DNA of 25,941 bases from IMG/VR virus record IMGVR_UViG_3300044846_004664, positions 1 through 25,941 of that record; one strand, written 5' to 3'. This DNA is from a virus. Numbering within the stretch: position 1 is the stretch's first letter; each line of letters opens with the position of its first letter. Made by a program: the position numbers and the translations under genes. The notes under the pieces were generated by a model that saw only the letters and a list, made by a program, of their open reading frames with translations, did not search any database and was not told the DNA's origin. Positions 16,697-24,899 of this stretch are shown one piece after another.

Positions 16697-18683
16697 TGAT
16701 CGAATGATAAAGTATGGCAGCTGAATAGTCGTCGTCAATTTCATATTCAGCAGCTGTTTCTAAAACGCTAGGCAAAGTATTTAATTGATTGATATTATCA
16801 AAGTTTTTTACACATGAAATAGCTACATCTTCCCAATTATTTATTTCATTTGATACAACAATAGATTCGCAAAGCTTATCTAGCATTGTTTTTTGGGAGT
16901 CACTCAACTCACTTAATGAGCATTCGATTTTCATCTGGTCTTCCAGCTTAGCTCTGACTTTCTCGATTTCCTTTGTAATACCCTGTATTTTCTTGACTGA
17001 AATATTTGCTTTCGTCAAAGGAATACCTGTAGTTCCTTCTGGTCTTCCAGGCGTTTTAGGAGTTTGATTTTGTTCGCCGCTATCAGGAGGAGATGGTGGA
17101 GAGATGGTTGGAATACCACCAACAATTGGATTATAGTAACCCTCTTTTCTTTGAGAAACAAATTCTGGTTGAGAAGTAGCAATTTCTTCAGATTTAGGAA
17201 ACTCGCCAGTGTGGAACATGTCCATTCCTTGTTGCGGGGTAATAATACCAAGCTCCATCAATCTAGTTGTTACTCGCATAAGTTGAGTCTTGTCTCTAAT
17301 ATCAATGTCGCGGAATTTTACAGTTGGATATTTTTTCATACCCAAGCTTCTAGCAACTCTTTTGATTTCTGGTTGAAGAAAATCGTTGACAAATGCATTT
17401 CTTGCTTCTTTAAGGCGATCCAAGAAAATCTCTGCTTTTACTTCTGTAGAGCTATACTTCTCTTCCCCAACAATAATATTTTGAAGACCTTGCTTGATGT
17501 CTTCATTAAGGACTTTATATTTTTCTGGTCCCAAAACTTTATTAAGATCAGGAATAACAAAGTCAGCTTTAGTTGTGTAATCCGAAACAAGAACTCTACC
17601 AACGCTTTCGTTCTTAAATAGCTTTTGCATCGCTACTAAGTTGTTTTGATTGATACCACCCTTGTCAGGCTCAGCTCCCATCGTAATCAATAAAATAACA
17701 TTCTCAACAGTTCTTGTGATAGCTTGATCCATTTTCTTTAATTCAAGCTTCGCGTTGATATCTTCTAGAACTGGATAGCCAAATGGAATAGCGAAAGGCT
17801 CGTAGTCTTGTTTCTTGTAAAAAACAAAGATAATTTTTTGTGGATCGAGTTTGATTTTTAATCCGTTTTGATAATAAGTTCCTTTTTCGATATCTTGCTG
17901 AACTTGTTGAGGCAAACCTCTAAGAATATCTCTATCTTCTTCAGATACTGGGTTCTGCAATCTCGCCAATTCATATTCCGAAAGAATCTTTTCGTATGCG
18001 CCTGTCTCAAAGCTAGATCCTCTTTTGGCAACAATATCAAAAGGGTTCAAAAGGATATATCTTACTGGCACTTTATTAGAAGTAGATTGTGTATCTGAAA
18101 TTTGCTGAATCAGTTTAGCATAGTCTCCTGCTTGAATTGTGCCATCGACGCGATAGAAAAAGATATTGCCACTTCTATAAAATTCTCTAAAGAACTGATC
18201 TTTTAAATGCCAAAGTTTAATTCTTTGAAACCACTGATCAAAGAAATCTCTACTTTTTCGAGAACCGCCTTCGAGATATACTTCCGTATTCGCAAATTCA
18301 GACATAATGTCAATAGAATTACGAAAAACAGCGACATTAGCATAAGCTTTTTGACAAAGTTCAATAGCCTCGCGCACGTTAACTCCATCCATTGCGTAGC
18401 TGTATGGCAAAAGTCCATTACGAATGCTGCTAAATCTATCATGTGTTCTTTGAAATGCGGATCTATTTTTTCTGCTGCCGCTTCTTGACGAACTATCGAC
18501 TCTAGAATACTCATCAGATGCTGAAGAAGTAAAGATGGACGCTTCTGAAACATAAAAAGGTTCACCAGCTAACTCTGGCTCAAATTCATTTACTTGTGAC
18601 GCTAAAGACACCTCCACTTTGGGCTTATTAAATTGCTGCCAATAATCTGATCTTTTGTTGTATTGTCTTTTGCTTTGATTCAT
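16686..18683 (-). CDS. Portal protein
   Basis: The 665-residue protein shows the portal pattern: an N-terminal region, then VREAIELCQKAYANVAVFRN (start of the conserved core), FFDQWFQRIKLWHLKDQFF and EFYRSGNIFFYRVDG. A stem/wing region follows with KMDQAITRTVENVILLITMG. It ends in a helical crown after a proline-rich linker (PTISPPSPPDSGEQNQTPKT, about 525-560). Portals form the dodecameric ring through which the terminase pumps DNA and to which the neck attaches. It lies between the large terminase and the protease-scaffold, the standard place; its last bases overlap the probable protease start. The ATG at 18683 is preceded by GTGTAATATAAAGAA, nearly the same as before PhoH. The helical C-terminal tail is acidic. 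Confidence 0.88.
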   Translation of the reverse strand: MNQSKRQYNKRSDYWQQFNKPKVEVSLASQVNEFEPELAGEPFYVSEASIFTSSASDEYSRVDSSSRSGSRKNRSAFQRTHDRFSSIRNGLLPYSYAMDGVNVREAIELCQKAYANVAVFRNSIDIMSEFANTEVYLEGGSRKSRDFFDQWFQRIKLWHLKDQFFREFYRSGNIFFYRVDGTIQAGDYAKLIQQISDTQSTSNKVPVRYILLNPFDIVAKRGSSFETGAYEKILSEYELARLQNPVSEEDRDILRGLPQQVQQDIEKGTYYQNGLKIKLDPQKIIFVFYKKQDYEPFAIPFGYPVLEDINAKLELKKMDQAITRTVENVILLITMGAEPDKGGINQNNLVAMQKLFKNESVGRVLVSDYTTKADFVIPDLNKVLGPEKYKVLNEDIKQGLQNIIVGEEKYSSTEVKAEIFLDRLKEARNAFVNDFLQPEIKRVARSLGMKKYPTVKFRDIDIRDKTQLMRVTTRLMELGIITPQQGMDMFHTGEFPKSEEIATSQPEFVSQRKEGYYNPIVGGIPTISPPSPPDSGEQNQTPKTPGRPEGTTGIPLTKANISVKKIQGITKEIEKVRAKLEDQMKIECSLSELSDSQKTMLDKLCESIVVSNEINNWEDVAISCVKNFDNINQLNTLPSVLETAAEYEIDDDYSAAILYHSINAN

Positions 18684-18692
18684 TTCTTTATA

Positions 18693-18698
18693 TTACAC
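18693..18698 (-). promoter_or_regulatory. GTGTAA motif 9 bases before portal start
   Basis: On the minus strand GTGTAA, then TATAAAGAA, precedes the portal ATG. It differs by only one base from the GTGTAA-TATATAGAA-ATG before the PhoH gene 7 kb away. Such an 18-base near-identity at two starts suggests a shared control element. The function is not known. Confidence 0.45.
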
Positions 18699-18726
18699 AA
18701 AAAAGTCCAAAAGTTAACTTTAAAAG

Positions 18727-21700
18727 TTAATCAACAAACATTGGGACAAATGTTGCCTGAACATTATCAACTGGAGCAGCCATCATGTCAAGATATACAT
18801 TCATCATCCAGTTGCCAAGAACTAGTGCTGAATAAGAGTCTTTACGAGCTTTATCCGCATTTCTTTGTTTTTTGAGATTGGAAGGCAAATCGAAAGATTG
18901 TGATCCATTGGCAGTAGTCGATACCTGAATTAAAGCGCATTGAACTTTTGTAGTGTCTACTACGGTCTTCAAATGCTCAATCAAATCAATTTGCTTGGCA
19001 TAATTATCAACATCGTCGTTGTATCTTGAGAAAGAAATTTCTTCAATAGGAATTGCCGCCGCTTTTTGTCTAGTATAATCATCATCCAAAGCAGCTCCAG
19101 CAAACCATATACGCTTGTGGTCGAAAGCGGCTTGCAGCATTTCATTCGCGGCTCTAATCCATTGTGAACTAGGCTTACGTAATATACAAATTCTGCGAGA
19201 TTCTTTATTATATTGGTTTCTTGCATAACGCAAGTCATTTGCGTATTCTTGGGGGTTATCGAAATCAACATCGATTGTTTCTATTTTGATTCCAGCCTTT
19301 TTAAATATTTCGCTTTCGTTGCAAGAGTTGATAAATTGGACACCTCCGTTATAGTCACCAACAATTGAAACAATATTAAAGTGAGTATAAAGATAGTGAA
19401 AGTAGATAATATGCTTCTTTAGATTTGCCCCCGCCAGCGCATACGAGTGAACAATTGTTCCTTGTTTTTTGTCTGGACGCAATTTAATAACGTGCATAGC
19501 GAAGTCATCAGAACCTTCACTCTCAGACCAAGATGGGTCGAAAGAAAGAATATATTCAGCATTTTTATCGCCAACGACTTCTACAGCTTGACCTTCTCCG
19601 TCTGGCACTGTACACGCTGCCATTTTACTGACTTTGAAATAGCCAGAGCTATCATCTGTAAATACAGAACCAAACTCTCTCTCAAACTGAGCTTCACTCA
19701 TTGTAGCTTTAGATTGATCAAGTAGGTTTTGATCGTAAAGTTGTTTTGGGGCGCAATCATAACTCAAATGCATAATAACTCGATGAGCATTATCAGTTTG
19801 CGAAGGATTAAGTATTAAGTTTTCGTATTGCTGGTAAAGTTTATACAAATACTCAAATTTATAAGAAGCAGATGACAAACCAATAATCTTATTGTGAGAC
19901 CATCTATGACGATCTTCTTCTGTCATTTTACCAGCAGCAATCATTTCTGTTTCTAGATCATAGATCTTTTGTCTCTCTGTTGGGTTTTCAACTACCGCCA
20001 AGAAAGGCAAGATAACCTCATTGATGATTTTTTCAGGCATCAAAAGCAACTCGTCAATAATCATTCGTTGAAAACGAAATCCCCGAAGCTTTTCTCCATC
20101 TCCCAGTGGCAGAGCTATAATTTTACTTCTCCCTAGTTCCATTACCCATTGGTCATTTGATTTTGAAACTCGCGTAATACACTGAGACAAAAATGCAGCC
20201 TTTGGACTCTTGGCGATTTCTTCAATCTTGTTAAAGATCATTCGGCTTTGTCTGAAAGACTTTGAAATAATACCTATCTGCACTCCTTGGTTTAGAATAG
20301 CGTCCATTGCCGCGAAAATGCCCGTAGTGAACGACTTGGAGAGTCCGCGAGAATTGTGGTGAACTAAACCATTGCCAATGTAACACTCTTCATTTTCGAC
20401 AGTAATATCAACCGTTTCAACTAAACATGGAGATATCGTTTTGATTTGAGAAAAAACTACTCGTTCTTCTTGGATGTCTTCGATGATTTGCTGGGTCTCA
20501 TAAGATAGGTTATTTAAGTTTTGCAATTCATTTTGTGAAAAACTTTTACCCCAAGAGCCATTTTTGCCAATGAGTTTTTTACGAGAACCTTCTTTTTTGA
20601 GAATAGATGTAAAATCTGGAATCAAATTATTTTGATAGTTTCGGATGCTTGATCTCTCAATGATTTTTTTTAAGTTCTCTTTCTTGTGGTAGACCACGAA
20701 ATCAATTGACTTTTGAAATTCTCTCAGAGATGTTTCGTCATTAGAGATGATCAAATCATAATACGGGACATCTTTGTGCTGACCTGATTGTCTCAGATTA
20801 GACTGTATTCCCATGTTGTTTAAAATCATTTTAACTTGTCTCAGTAGCTCAAGCGATGTGTTTTTCAAACCAACCTTACTATTGCTCTTCCGAAAAGAAG
20901 CGTAGCCATCAGCGTCAAATAATCCACCAATCAGTGCGCATAATTCATTTCTAGAACACTGTAACAAGCTGTCACAAATAACTTTGTTCTTTGATTTTAA
21001 AGACATGTCCCAACCAATGCTAGCTAACCATAAAGAAAGTTTTCTGCTAAATAGAGAATACTCGTAAAAGCTCAAGTTCTCACTTCTTTGACGAGAATAT
21101 ACTTTTACTTCTGTTTCTTTAATGAAATTCATACACATGTCTTGAATTTCCCTATTTTCTGAGCAATAATGAATACCATCTTGGTTAACCCACCCATCAC
21201 CTAAAACATAGCCTAGAAGATAAAACAGATATGGAGAACGCACTAATTCAGAGCCTTCTGTAATATCTCTATTACCCCAAACTTCTGTTTTGATTTTGAC
21301 TGGCAGGTAGTCGTTGATAGATAGATCTTGGATCTCCTTAAAGATAAATTGCCCATCTTTATAAGTCATTACTTTATGACCAAGTTTAGCTTTAAAAGAT
21401 TCGCCCGATTTAGTTTGAATATATAATCCTTCTTCTTGTGGGTTTTCTTTTTTATCAGATACCAAGTTTAATTCGTCTCTTGACCTAACCATGTCCCCAA
21501 CAGAGATATCTTTGATTTTCTTAAAACCTTTAGAAGACAATACGTATTCGTTTTTTTCTAAACACCAAATGCCCAAGAAGTAATCCGTCTCCATCATTGA
21601 CTTAATAGCCATATGCTGGAATGGGAATAGAGATACTCCAGATAATAACTCACAAGTGAACGATGGGTTTTCTCGTAAGAATTTATAAAGCAGTATTTTT

Positions 21701-21798
21701 GCCTTCTCTTCTTCCAAAAATCCTTTAGTTGCCAAAATCTCTTGATTGATATTAGCAAACTTTTTGTATAGTTTTTGATGTCCTTCTTCCCAAGCCAT
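18727..21798 (-). CDS. terL: Terminase large subunit interrupted by an intein
   Basis: The precursor has 1,023 residues. After removing an intein (79-482), a 619-residue two-domain terminase remains. ATPase: adenine-motif region FPFQHMAIKSMM; Walker A SRGLSKSFT (483-491), which starts at the splice junction and has Ser instead of Gly before the Lys; Walker B MIIDE (579-583); coupling motif GLSSASY (640-646). RNase H-like nuclease: candidate acids D754 (FDPSW), D815 (GDYNGG) and D987 (KDSYSALVLGNW). The enzyme cuts concatemeric DNA and drives it into the head through the portal. It starts two bases after the upstream nuclease gene and is followed by portal. Without splicing, the P-loop would be split from the rest of the ATPase and the motor would be dead. 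Confidence 0.95.
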   Translation of the reverse strand: MAWEEGHQKLYKKFANINQEILATKGFLEEEKAKILLYKFLRENPSFTCELLSGVSLFPFQHMAIKSMMETDYFLGIWCLEKNEYVLSSKGFKKIKDISVGDMVRSRDELNLVSDKKENPQEEGLYIQTKSGESFKAKLGHKVMTYKDGQFIFKEIQDLSINDYLPVKIKTEVWGNRDITEGSELVRSPYLFYLLGYVLGDGWVNQDGIHYCSENREIQDMCMNFIKETEVKVYSRQRSENLSFYEYSLFSRKLSLWLASIGWDMSLKSKNKVICDSLLQCSRNELCALIGGLFDADGYASFRKSNSKVGLKNTSLELLRQVKMILNNMGIQSNLRQSGQHKDVPYYDLIISNDETSLREFQKSIDFVVYHKKENLKKIIERSSIRNYQNNLIPDFTSILKKEGSRKKLIGKNGSWGKSFSQNELQNLNNLSYETQQIIEDIQEERVVFSQIKTISPCLVETVDITVENEECYIGNGLVHHNSRGLSKSFTTGIFAAMDAILNQGVQIGIISKSFRQSRMIFNKIEEIAKSPKAAFLSQCITRVSKSNDQWVMELGRSKIIALPLGDGEKLRGFRFQRMIIDELLLMPEKIINEVILPFLAVVENPTERQKIYDLETEMIAAGKMTEEDRHRWSHNKIIGLSSASYKFEYLYKLYQQYENLILNPSQTDNAHRVIMHLSYDCAPKQLYDQNLLDQSKATMSEAQFEREFGSVFTDDSSGYFKVSKMAACTVPDGEGQAVEVVGDKNAEYILSFDPSWSESEGSDDFAMHVIKLRPDKKQGTIVHSYALAGANLKKHIIYFHYLYTHFNIVSIVGDYNGGVQFINSCNESEIFKKAGIKIETIDVDFDNPQEYANDLRYARNQYNKESRRICILRKPSSQWIRAANEMLQAAFDHKRIWFAGAALDDDYTRQKAAAIPIEEISFSRYNDDVDNYAKQIDLIEHLKTVVDTTKVQCALIQVSTTANGSQSFDLPSNLKKQRNADKARKDSYSALVLGNWMMNVYLDMMAAPVDNVQATFVPMFVD
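20353..21564 (-). mobile_element. LAGLIDADG intein in terminase P-loop
   Basis: This 404-residue insert begins with Cys1 (CLEKNEYVLSSKGFKKIKDI, block A) and ends in GNGLVHHN, with Ser as the +1 residue. Block B has KLGH (His63) where TxxH is usual. Block F is VDITVENEECY, with Cys394 in the place often held by His. Both homing-endonuclease motifs are intact: LLGYVLGDG (Asp123) and LIGGLFDADG (Asp219), so the DNA-cleaving domain looks active. The intein splices itself out of the terminase and can copy itself into intein-free terminase genes. The boundaries are set by the Cys1 and Asn/Ser junctions and restore a continuous YFLGIW-SRGLSKS. Confidence 0.93.
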
Positions 21799-21800
21799 AT

Positions 21801-22733
21801 TTATTTAATTTCAAAGTAATTCATTTCTCCAATGTCCAAAAAGTATTGAACATCTACATTCCACATTTTTTTGCCTAACATTAATAGCTTTGGAATCAAA
21901 ATTTGACTAGAGCTTCGATTTCCAGAGAAAACAAATTGACAACAATCGCGAAAATCATGCTGCAATTGACGCATGTTATGGAATATATAGTCGATATTGT
22001 ATCTCTTAGGCGCATATTTGTTCACTTCTCTCATTGTGTAGAGATTTGCCTCTACGACAATAAACAAAAAAGATTCTGATTGGCGGCATCTTTGAAGCTC
22101 TCTATAAAACCTCTTATATTCTGTGGAGACTGTATTGCAAAAATCAGGTAAAGACTTTCTGTCTACATAGGTGTATTGAAAATCTTGACCGCTCACCGCA
22201 TAATCGCCAATGTCGAGCTTTAGTGGTTTAGAGTTTCTGAATTTTAGCGGTTGACGCTCCCTTGTATCAATTAAGATATTTACATTTCTGTAATCATTAT
22301 GAAATTCTTTGGGTAAATTTGAGCCGAATAGTGGCTTTACACCACATAACTCGCAAGCTGCACGATAACTGCCAAAAACCCTCTTGTAAACGCGCATTGG
22401 CGGCAATTCAGAAGTGAACAACTCAACGGAGCTTGGTCCATAATCGATTTCTTTTTTCTGAATGCGCTTTTTAAGCAAAGAAAGAATATACTCCTTAACT
22501 TCTTCTTGATCTGCTACGTCACACCATTCGACTAATTGATTATAGGATGCGAAATCCCTTTCAAAATAGTCTTCATAGTTTTTGAATTCAATTAGATTGC
22601 CCGAAAGTTTATTTTTTCTGGCAAAATGCTTAACATAATAATCCCCCAAAATCATATCGTGTTTTTTGATATGATGATGGAGACTTCTTAATGAGGAAAA
22701 ATCTTCCCCGCATTCTTTACAGTTAAATGACAT
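21801..22733 (-). CDS. C2H2 zinc finger - HNE repeat - ERCC4-type nuclease
   Basis: The 310-residue protein has three recognisable parts. Residues 5-25 form a classical zinc finger, C5-x2-C8-x12-H21-x3-H25. Residues ~98-134 (SSVELFTSELPPMRVYKRVF, then GSYRAACELCGVKP) match the small DNA-binding repeats associated with homing endonucleases. Residues ~152-290 are an ERCC4/XPF-type nuclease: IDTRE (155-159), GDY (176-178) and DRKSLPD (191-197), where the family consensus is ERKxxxD. The ATG at 22733, overlapping the upstream stop by 11 bases, is preferred over an upstream TTG because the zinc finger begins there. It ends two bases before terL. It probably cuts branched or specific DNA; whether it serves packaging, recombination or homing cannot be decided here. 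Confidence 0.85.
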   Translation of the reverse strand: MSFNCKECGEDFSSLRSLHHHIKKHDMILGDYYVKHFARKNKLSGNLIEFKNYEDYFERDFASYNQLVEWCDVADQEEVKEYILSLLKKRIQKKEIDYGPSSVELFTSELPPMRVYKRVFGSYRAACELCGVKPLFGSNLPKEFHNDYRNVNILIDTRERQPLKFRNSKPLKLDIGDYAVSGQDFQYTYVDRKSLPDFCNTVSTEYKRFYRELQRCRQSESFLFIVVEANLYTMREVNKYAPKRYNIDYIFHNMRQLQHDFRDCCQFVFSGNRSSSQILIPKLLMLGKKMWNVDVQYFLDIGEMNYFEIK

Positions 22734-23775
22734 GATCTTTTGAAATTCCAAGTATACGAGCTTTCCAAGCATCCATTCCCTCAAGCCTGTTTGCTTCGTC
22801 TGCCACGAGTTGTTTTTGCATTTCTGCGATTTTCACCATATTAGCTCTTTCTTCTTCGTCTTGAAAGAATTGAACCAAAGCCAAAATAGATGCATTTTCT
22901 TTTTGTTTACTCTGCATACGAGAAGCCCTATCTCCTTGAAGCTTTTTTGTCAGGTTTTCGATTCTCGTTTCACATTGATGATATTCTGAGCTTTTTGCCT
23001 TAATGATTTCGGACAATCGAACACTCATATCTTCTTGATCATTAGCAACGTCAAATACATCATTCAACTTATTCAAGTGTTTGCTGATAACCTCTAGATT
23101 GATGATTTCTTTACATACGTTCATGTAAAGGTTGATTTCGTCTGATGTGAGATCGGGTTTATCCCAAGTCAATCTAATAAATTCTTGCTCAAACAATTCG
23201 CGATCACCTTTCACAGTGTAATTGTTCATGATTTTAACGAATCGAGAATTATTCAAATTAACCATGAGCTTTTCGATACACACCCTATGTTGCCGATTAA
23301 TCTTCTCCTCCTCAAATGCTTGACCAGTTGCATCATTTACTTTTTTAAGCGCCCTCCCGAAAGACTTCGGGGCAACATAGGTTGAGATGTTTGCATCTAC
23401 ATCCTCAGATGGGTTGTAGTCTGGATTGATATCCTTGATAATGGCATGGACTGCTCGTTGCTCAAGAGAAAGAGGTTTCACCTCTTTCTTCGGGAATATC
23501 AATGATGCAATAGCCAATGACGATAGACCAAGTTCTGCTTGATCTAAAATCAATTGCTTTTGTTCTTCAGTGAAAACTAATTCTTCTTTTTTGGCGCGGC
23601 GAGAAGTATTAAATTTCATACCTGCGCCAACCATATAGTTGCGAATTTCGCGCCCTTCTTTTGAACGACCGTCTAGTTCTGGATTGTCAAATACATAACG
23701 AACAATCTCATTCAAATCGGGGCTTTTTGCAAAAGCCTCTCTTACCTTTTGTTTTTGTGCGTCAGTTAAATTCAT
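22723..23775 (-). CDS. Helix-turn-helix protein, candidate small terminase
   Basis: The 350-residue helical protein has an N-terminal part with repeated helix-turn-helix-like segments (LTDAQKQKVREAFAKSPDLN; FTEEQKQLILDQAELGLSSL). It has a long charged coiled coil in about residues 240-335 (VRLSEIIKAKSSEYHQCETR onwards). DNA-binding domain, oligomerising coil and a place just upstream of the terminase large subunit (one gene between) are what a small terminase (TerS), which recognises the phage DNA for packaging, would show. It is longer than usual (about 150-200 residues), and no TerS-specific motif was recognised. The ATG overlaps the sigma-factor stop (ATGA), so translation is coupled. Confidence 0.7.
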   Translation of the reverse strand: MNLTDAQKQKVREAFAKSPDLNEIVRYVFDNPELDGRSKEGREIRNYMVGAGMKFNTSRRAKKEELVFTEEQKQLILDQAELGLSSLAIASLIFPKKEVKPLSLEQRAVHAIIKDINPDYNPSEDVDANISTYVAPKSFGRALKKVNDATGQAFEEEKINRQHRVCIEKLMVNLNNSRFVKIMNNYTVKGDRELFEQEFIRLTWDKPDLTSDEINLYMNVCKEIINLEVISKHLNKLNDVFDVANDQEDMSVRLSEIIKAKSSEYHQCETRIENLTKKLQGDRASRMQSKQKENASILALVQFFQDEEERANMVKIAEMQKQLVADEANRLEGMDAWKARILGISKDHVI

Positions 23776-24464
23776 AAGATAATGTCGTTTTTTTCAATAA
23801 TGCTTTGGACTTTTTCTTTTAGCATTTTTTTGATATTTTTGATTTGTTTATATCCTGCTGCTCGATTTTTTTCTGTTGTTTTGAACTTCATGAATTTTGC
23901 AACATCATCATCAGTTGCGTTTTCAAAAAATAACATCATGTACACGGTATAGTGTTCTTGAGACAGTTCTTTTTTAAGAAGTTCGTTGAGCTTATTGATA
24001 GAGTTTGTAAAGTCTACGCCAGAATCTGTGAATGTGTCTATCTCTTGTTGATGGTTCTCCATTGCCAAAGGCATCTTAACGCCATAGCCTTGTCGTTTTG
24101 ATTTCGCCCATTTTGCATATTCTTTGCAAGAGGAGTCTTGCTCTTTAGATTTAGTTAGCGAACAAATATTGTCGCCCATGTTATATGGACAACTCATACA
24201 AGGTTTAACATAGTTTGTGTAATTGTTGCGCACTATGTTTTTAATCTGATGTGAAGCTATTCGTGAGACCCAAGGCTCAAGTGGTCTAGTTTGATCCCAC
24301 ATGTGCCACTTTTTAAAGATATGAGTCTTAATAACTTGAGCCACATCTTCAAAGTCGAACCAATTAATAGCGTTGAGTCTCCACTTGCTCTGAAATTTTG
24401 AAACAACAGAATCAATTATCGGATAGCATTCCTCGTATGTTTTGTTTTTCTCCTCTTGATTCAC
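23772..24464 (-). CDS. Phage sigma factor with Cys4 insertion
   Basis: The 230-residue protein has sigma-70-type region 2 at about residues 35-82 (DFEDVAQVIKTHIFKKWHMW, then RIASHQIKNIVRNN). Region 4 is a helix-turn-helix at about residues 170-220 (NATDDDVAKFMKFKTTEKNR). It should direct host RNA polymerase to phage promoters, probably those of the late genes around it, like T4 gp55. Between the two regions lies an insertion with C89-x2-C92-x8-C101-x11-C113, a probable zinc-binding knuckle that common ECF sigmas lack. The start is GTG, overlapping the upstream TGA (GTGA). It is coupled to the zinc-ribbon gene before it and to the HTH gene after it. Confidence 0.85.
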   Translation of the reverse strand: MNQEEKNKTYEECYPIIDSVVSKFQSKWRLNAINWFDFEDVAQVIKTHIFKKWHMWDQTRPLEPWVSRIASHQIKNIVRNNYTNYVKPCMSCPYNMGDNICSLTKSKEQDSSCKEYAKWAKSKRQGYGVKMPLAMENHQQEIDTFTDSGVDFTNSINKLNELLKKELSQEHYTVYMMLFFENATDDDVAKFMKFKTTEKNRAAGYKQIKNIKKMLKEKVQSIIEKNDIIL

Positions 24465-24847
24465 TTATTCTTGTTGTTTTTAAAGTCTTCTAGTGTTTGC
24501 GCTCTTCTTTTTGTTTTGGGGGCTGATTCTTCTTTCCCTGTTCCTATAATAGAAGATAGTGAGAATTTATTATAGGGACTAGACGATTCGATATCTACAG
24601 CGATTTTTCTAATAGAAGGTACGGAGCGAGATGAAGAGTAACTTTCTCCATCGTCATCATCATCATCATCATCATCAAAATCTTCATCGTCTTCATAATC
24701 GTCGTCTTCCTCTTCTTTAATTGGCTGCTTCTTTTTAGAGGATGGCATCATGGCTCCCAATGGATTACCACAAGACGAACAGAAATTTGGTTTAGCTAGA
24801 TTATACTCATGTTTTTTCCCACATTGGGAACAATAAATAGCACTCAT
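24461..24847 (-). CDS. Zinc-ribbon protein with poly-acidic segment
   Basis: The 128-residue protein has an N-terminal zinc ribbon (C6-x2-C9 and C23-x2-C26), a short basic stretch (SSKKKQ), and a run of about 20 acidic residues (45-67) encoded by an ATC/GTC-rich repeat. A Ser-rich and basic C-terminus completes it. The ATG at 24847 is preferred over an in-frame TTG at 24880. It is directly coupled by a GTGA overlap to the sigma factor and may be its partner in transcription, as small acidic gp33 is to gp55 in T4. That link is inference from position and composition. A zinc ribbon plus acidic tail also occurs in general nucleic-acid binding proteins. Confidence 0.78.
   Translation of the reverse strand: MSAIYCSQCGKKHEYNLAKPNFCSSCGNPLGAMMPSSKKKQPIKEEEDDDYEDDEDFDDDDDDDDDGESYSSSRSVPSIRKIAVDIESSSPYNKFSLSSIIGTGKEESAPKTKRRAQTLEDFKNNKNK
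24654..24677 (-). repeat. ATC/GAT trinucleotide run in the acidic segment
   Basis: An uninterrupted run of the TCA triplet on the plus strand (about eight units) encodes consecutive Asp residues. It lies inside the zinc-ribbon gene. Copy number could change by replication slippage without shifting the frame. Confidence 0.85.
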
Positions 24848-24873
24848 AACTAATAATGAGTTTTTTATTAGTT
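24848..24873 (-). promoter_or_regulatory. Start-site hairpin before the zinc-ribbon gene
   Basis: A perfect 9-bp inverted repeat (AACTAATAA, loop of 8, TTATTAGTT) ends exactly one base before the ATG at 24847 on the minus strand. In mRNA it would fold against the start codon. There is no U-tract after it, so it is not a terminator. A translational operator or a DNA operator is possible; the sequence cannot decide. Confidence 0.45.
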
Positions 24874-24899
24874 TTTTCAAGCATAAAATGTAAATTGAG

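Noticed and set aside
24653-24720. A CRISPR or tandem repeat array at the ATC-rich stretch.
   Set aside because: It is a trinucleotide run within a coding frame that encodes acidic residues, with no spacer-repeat structure.
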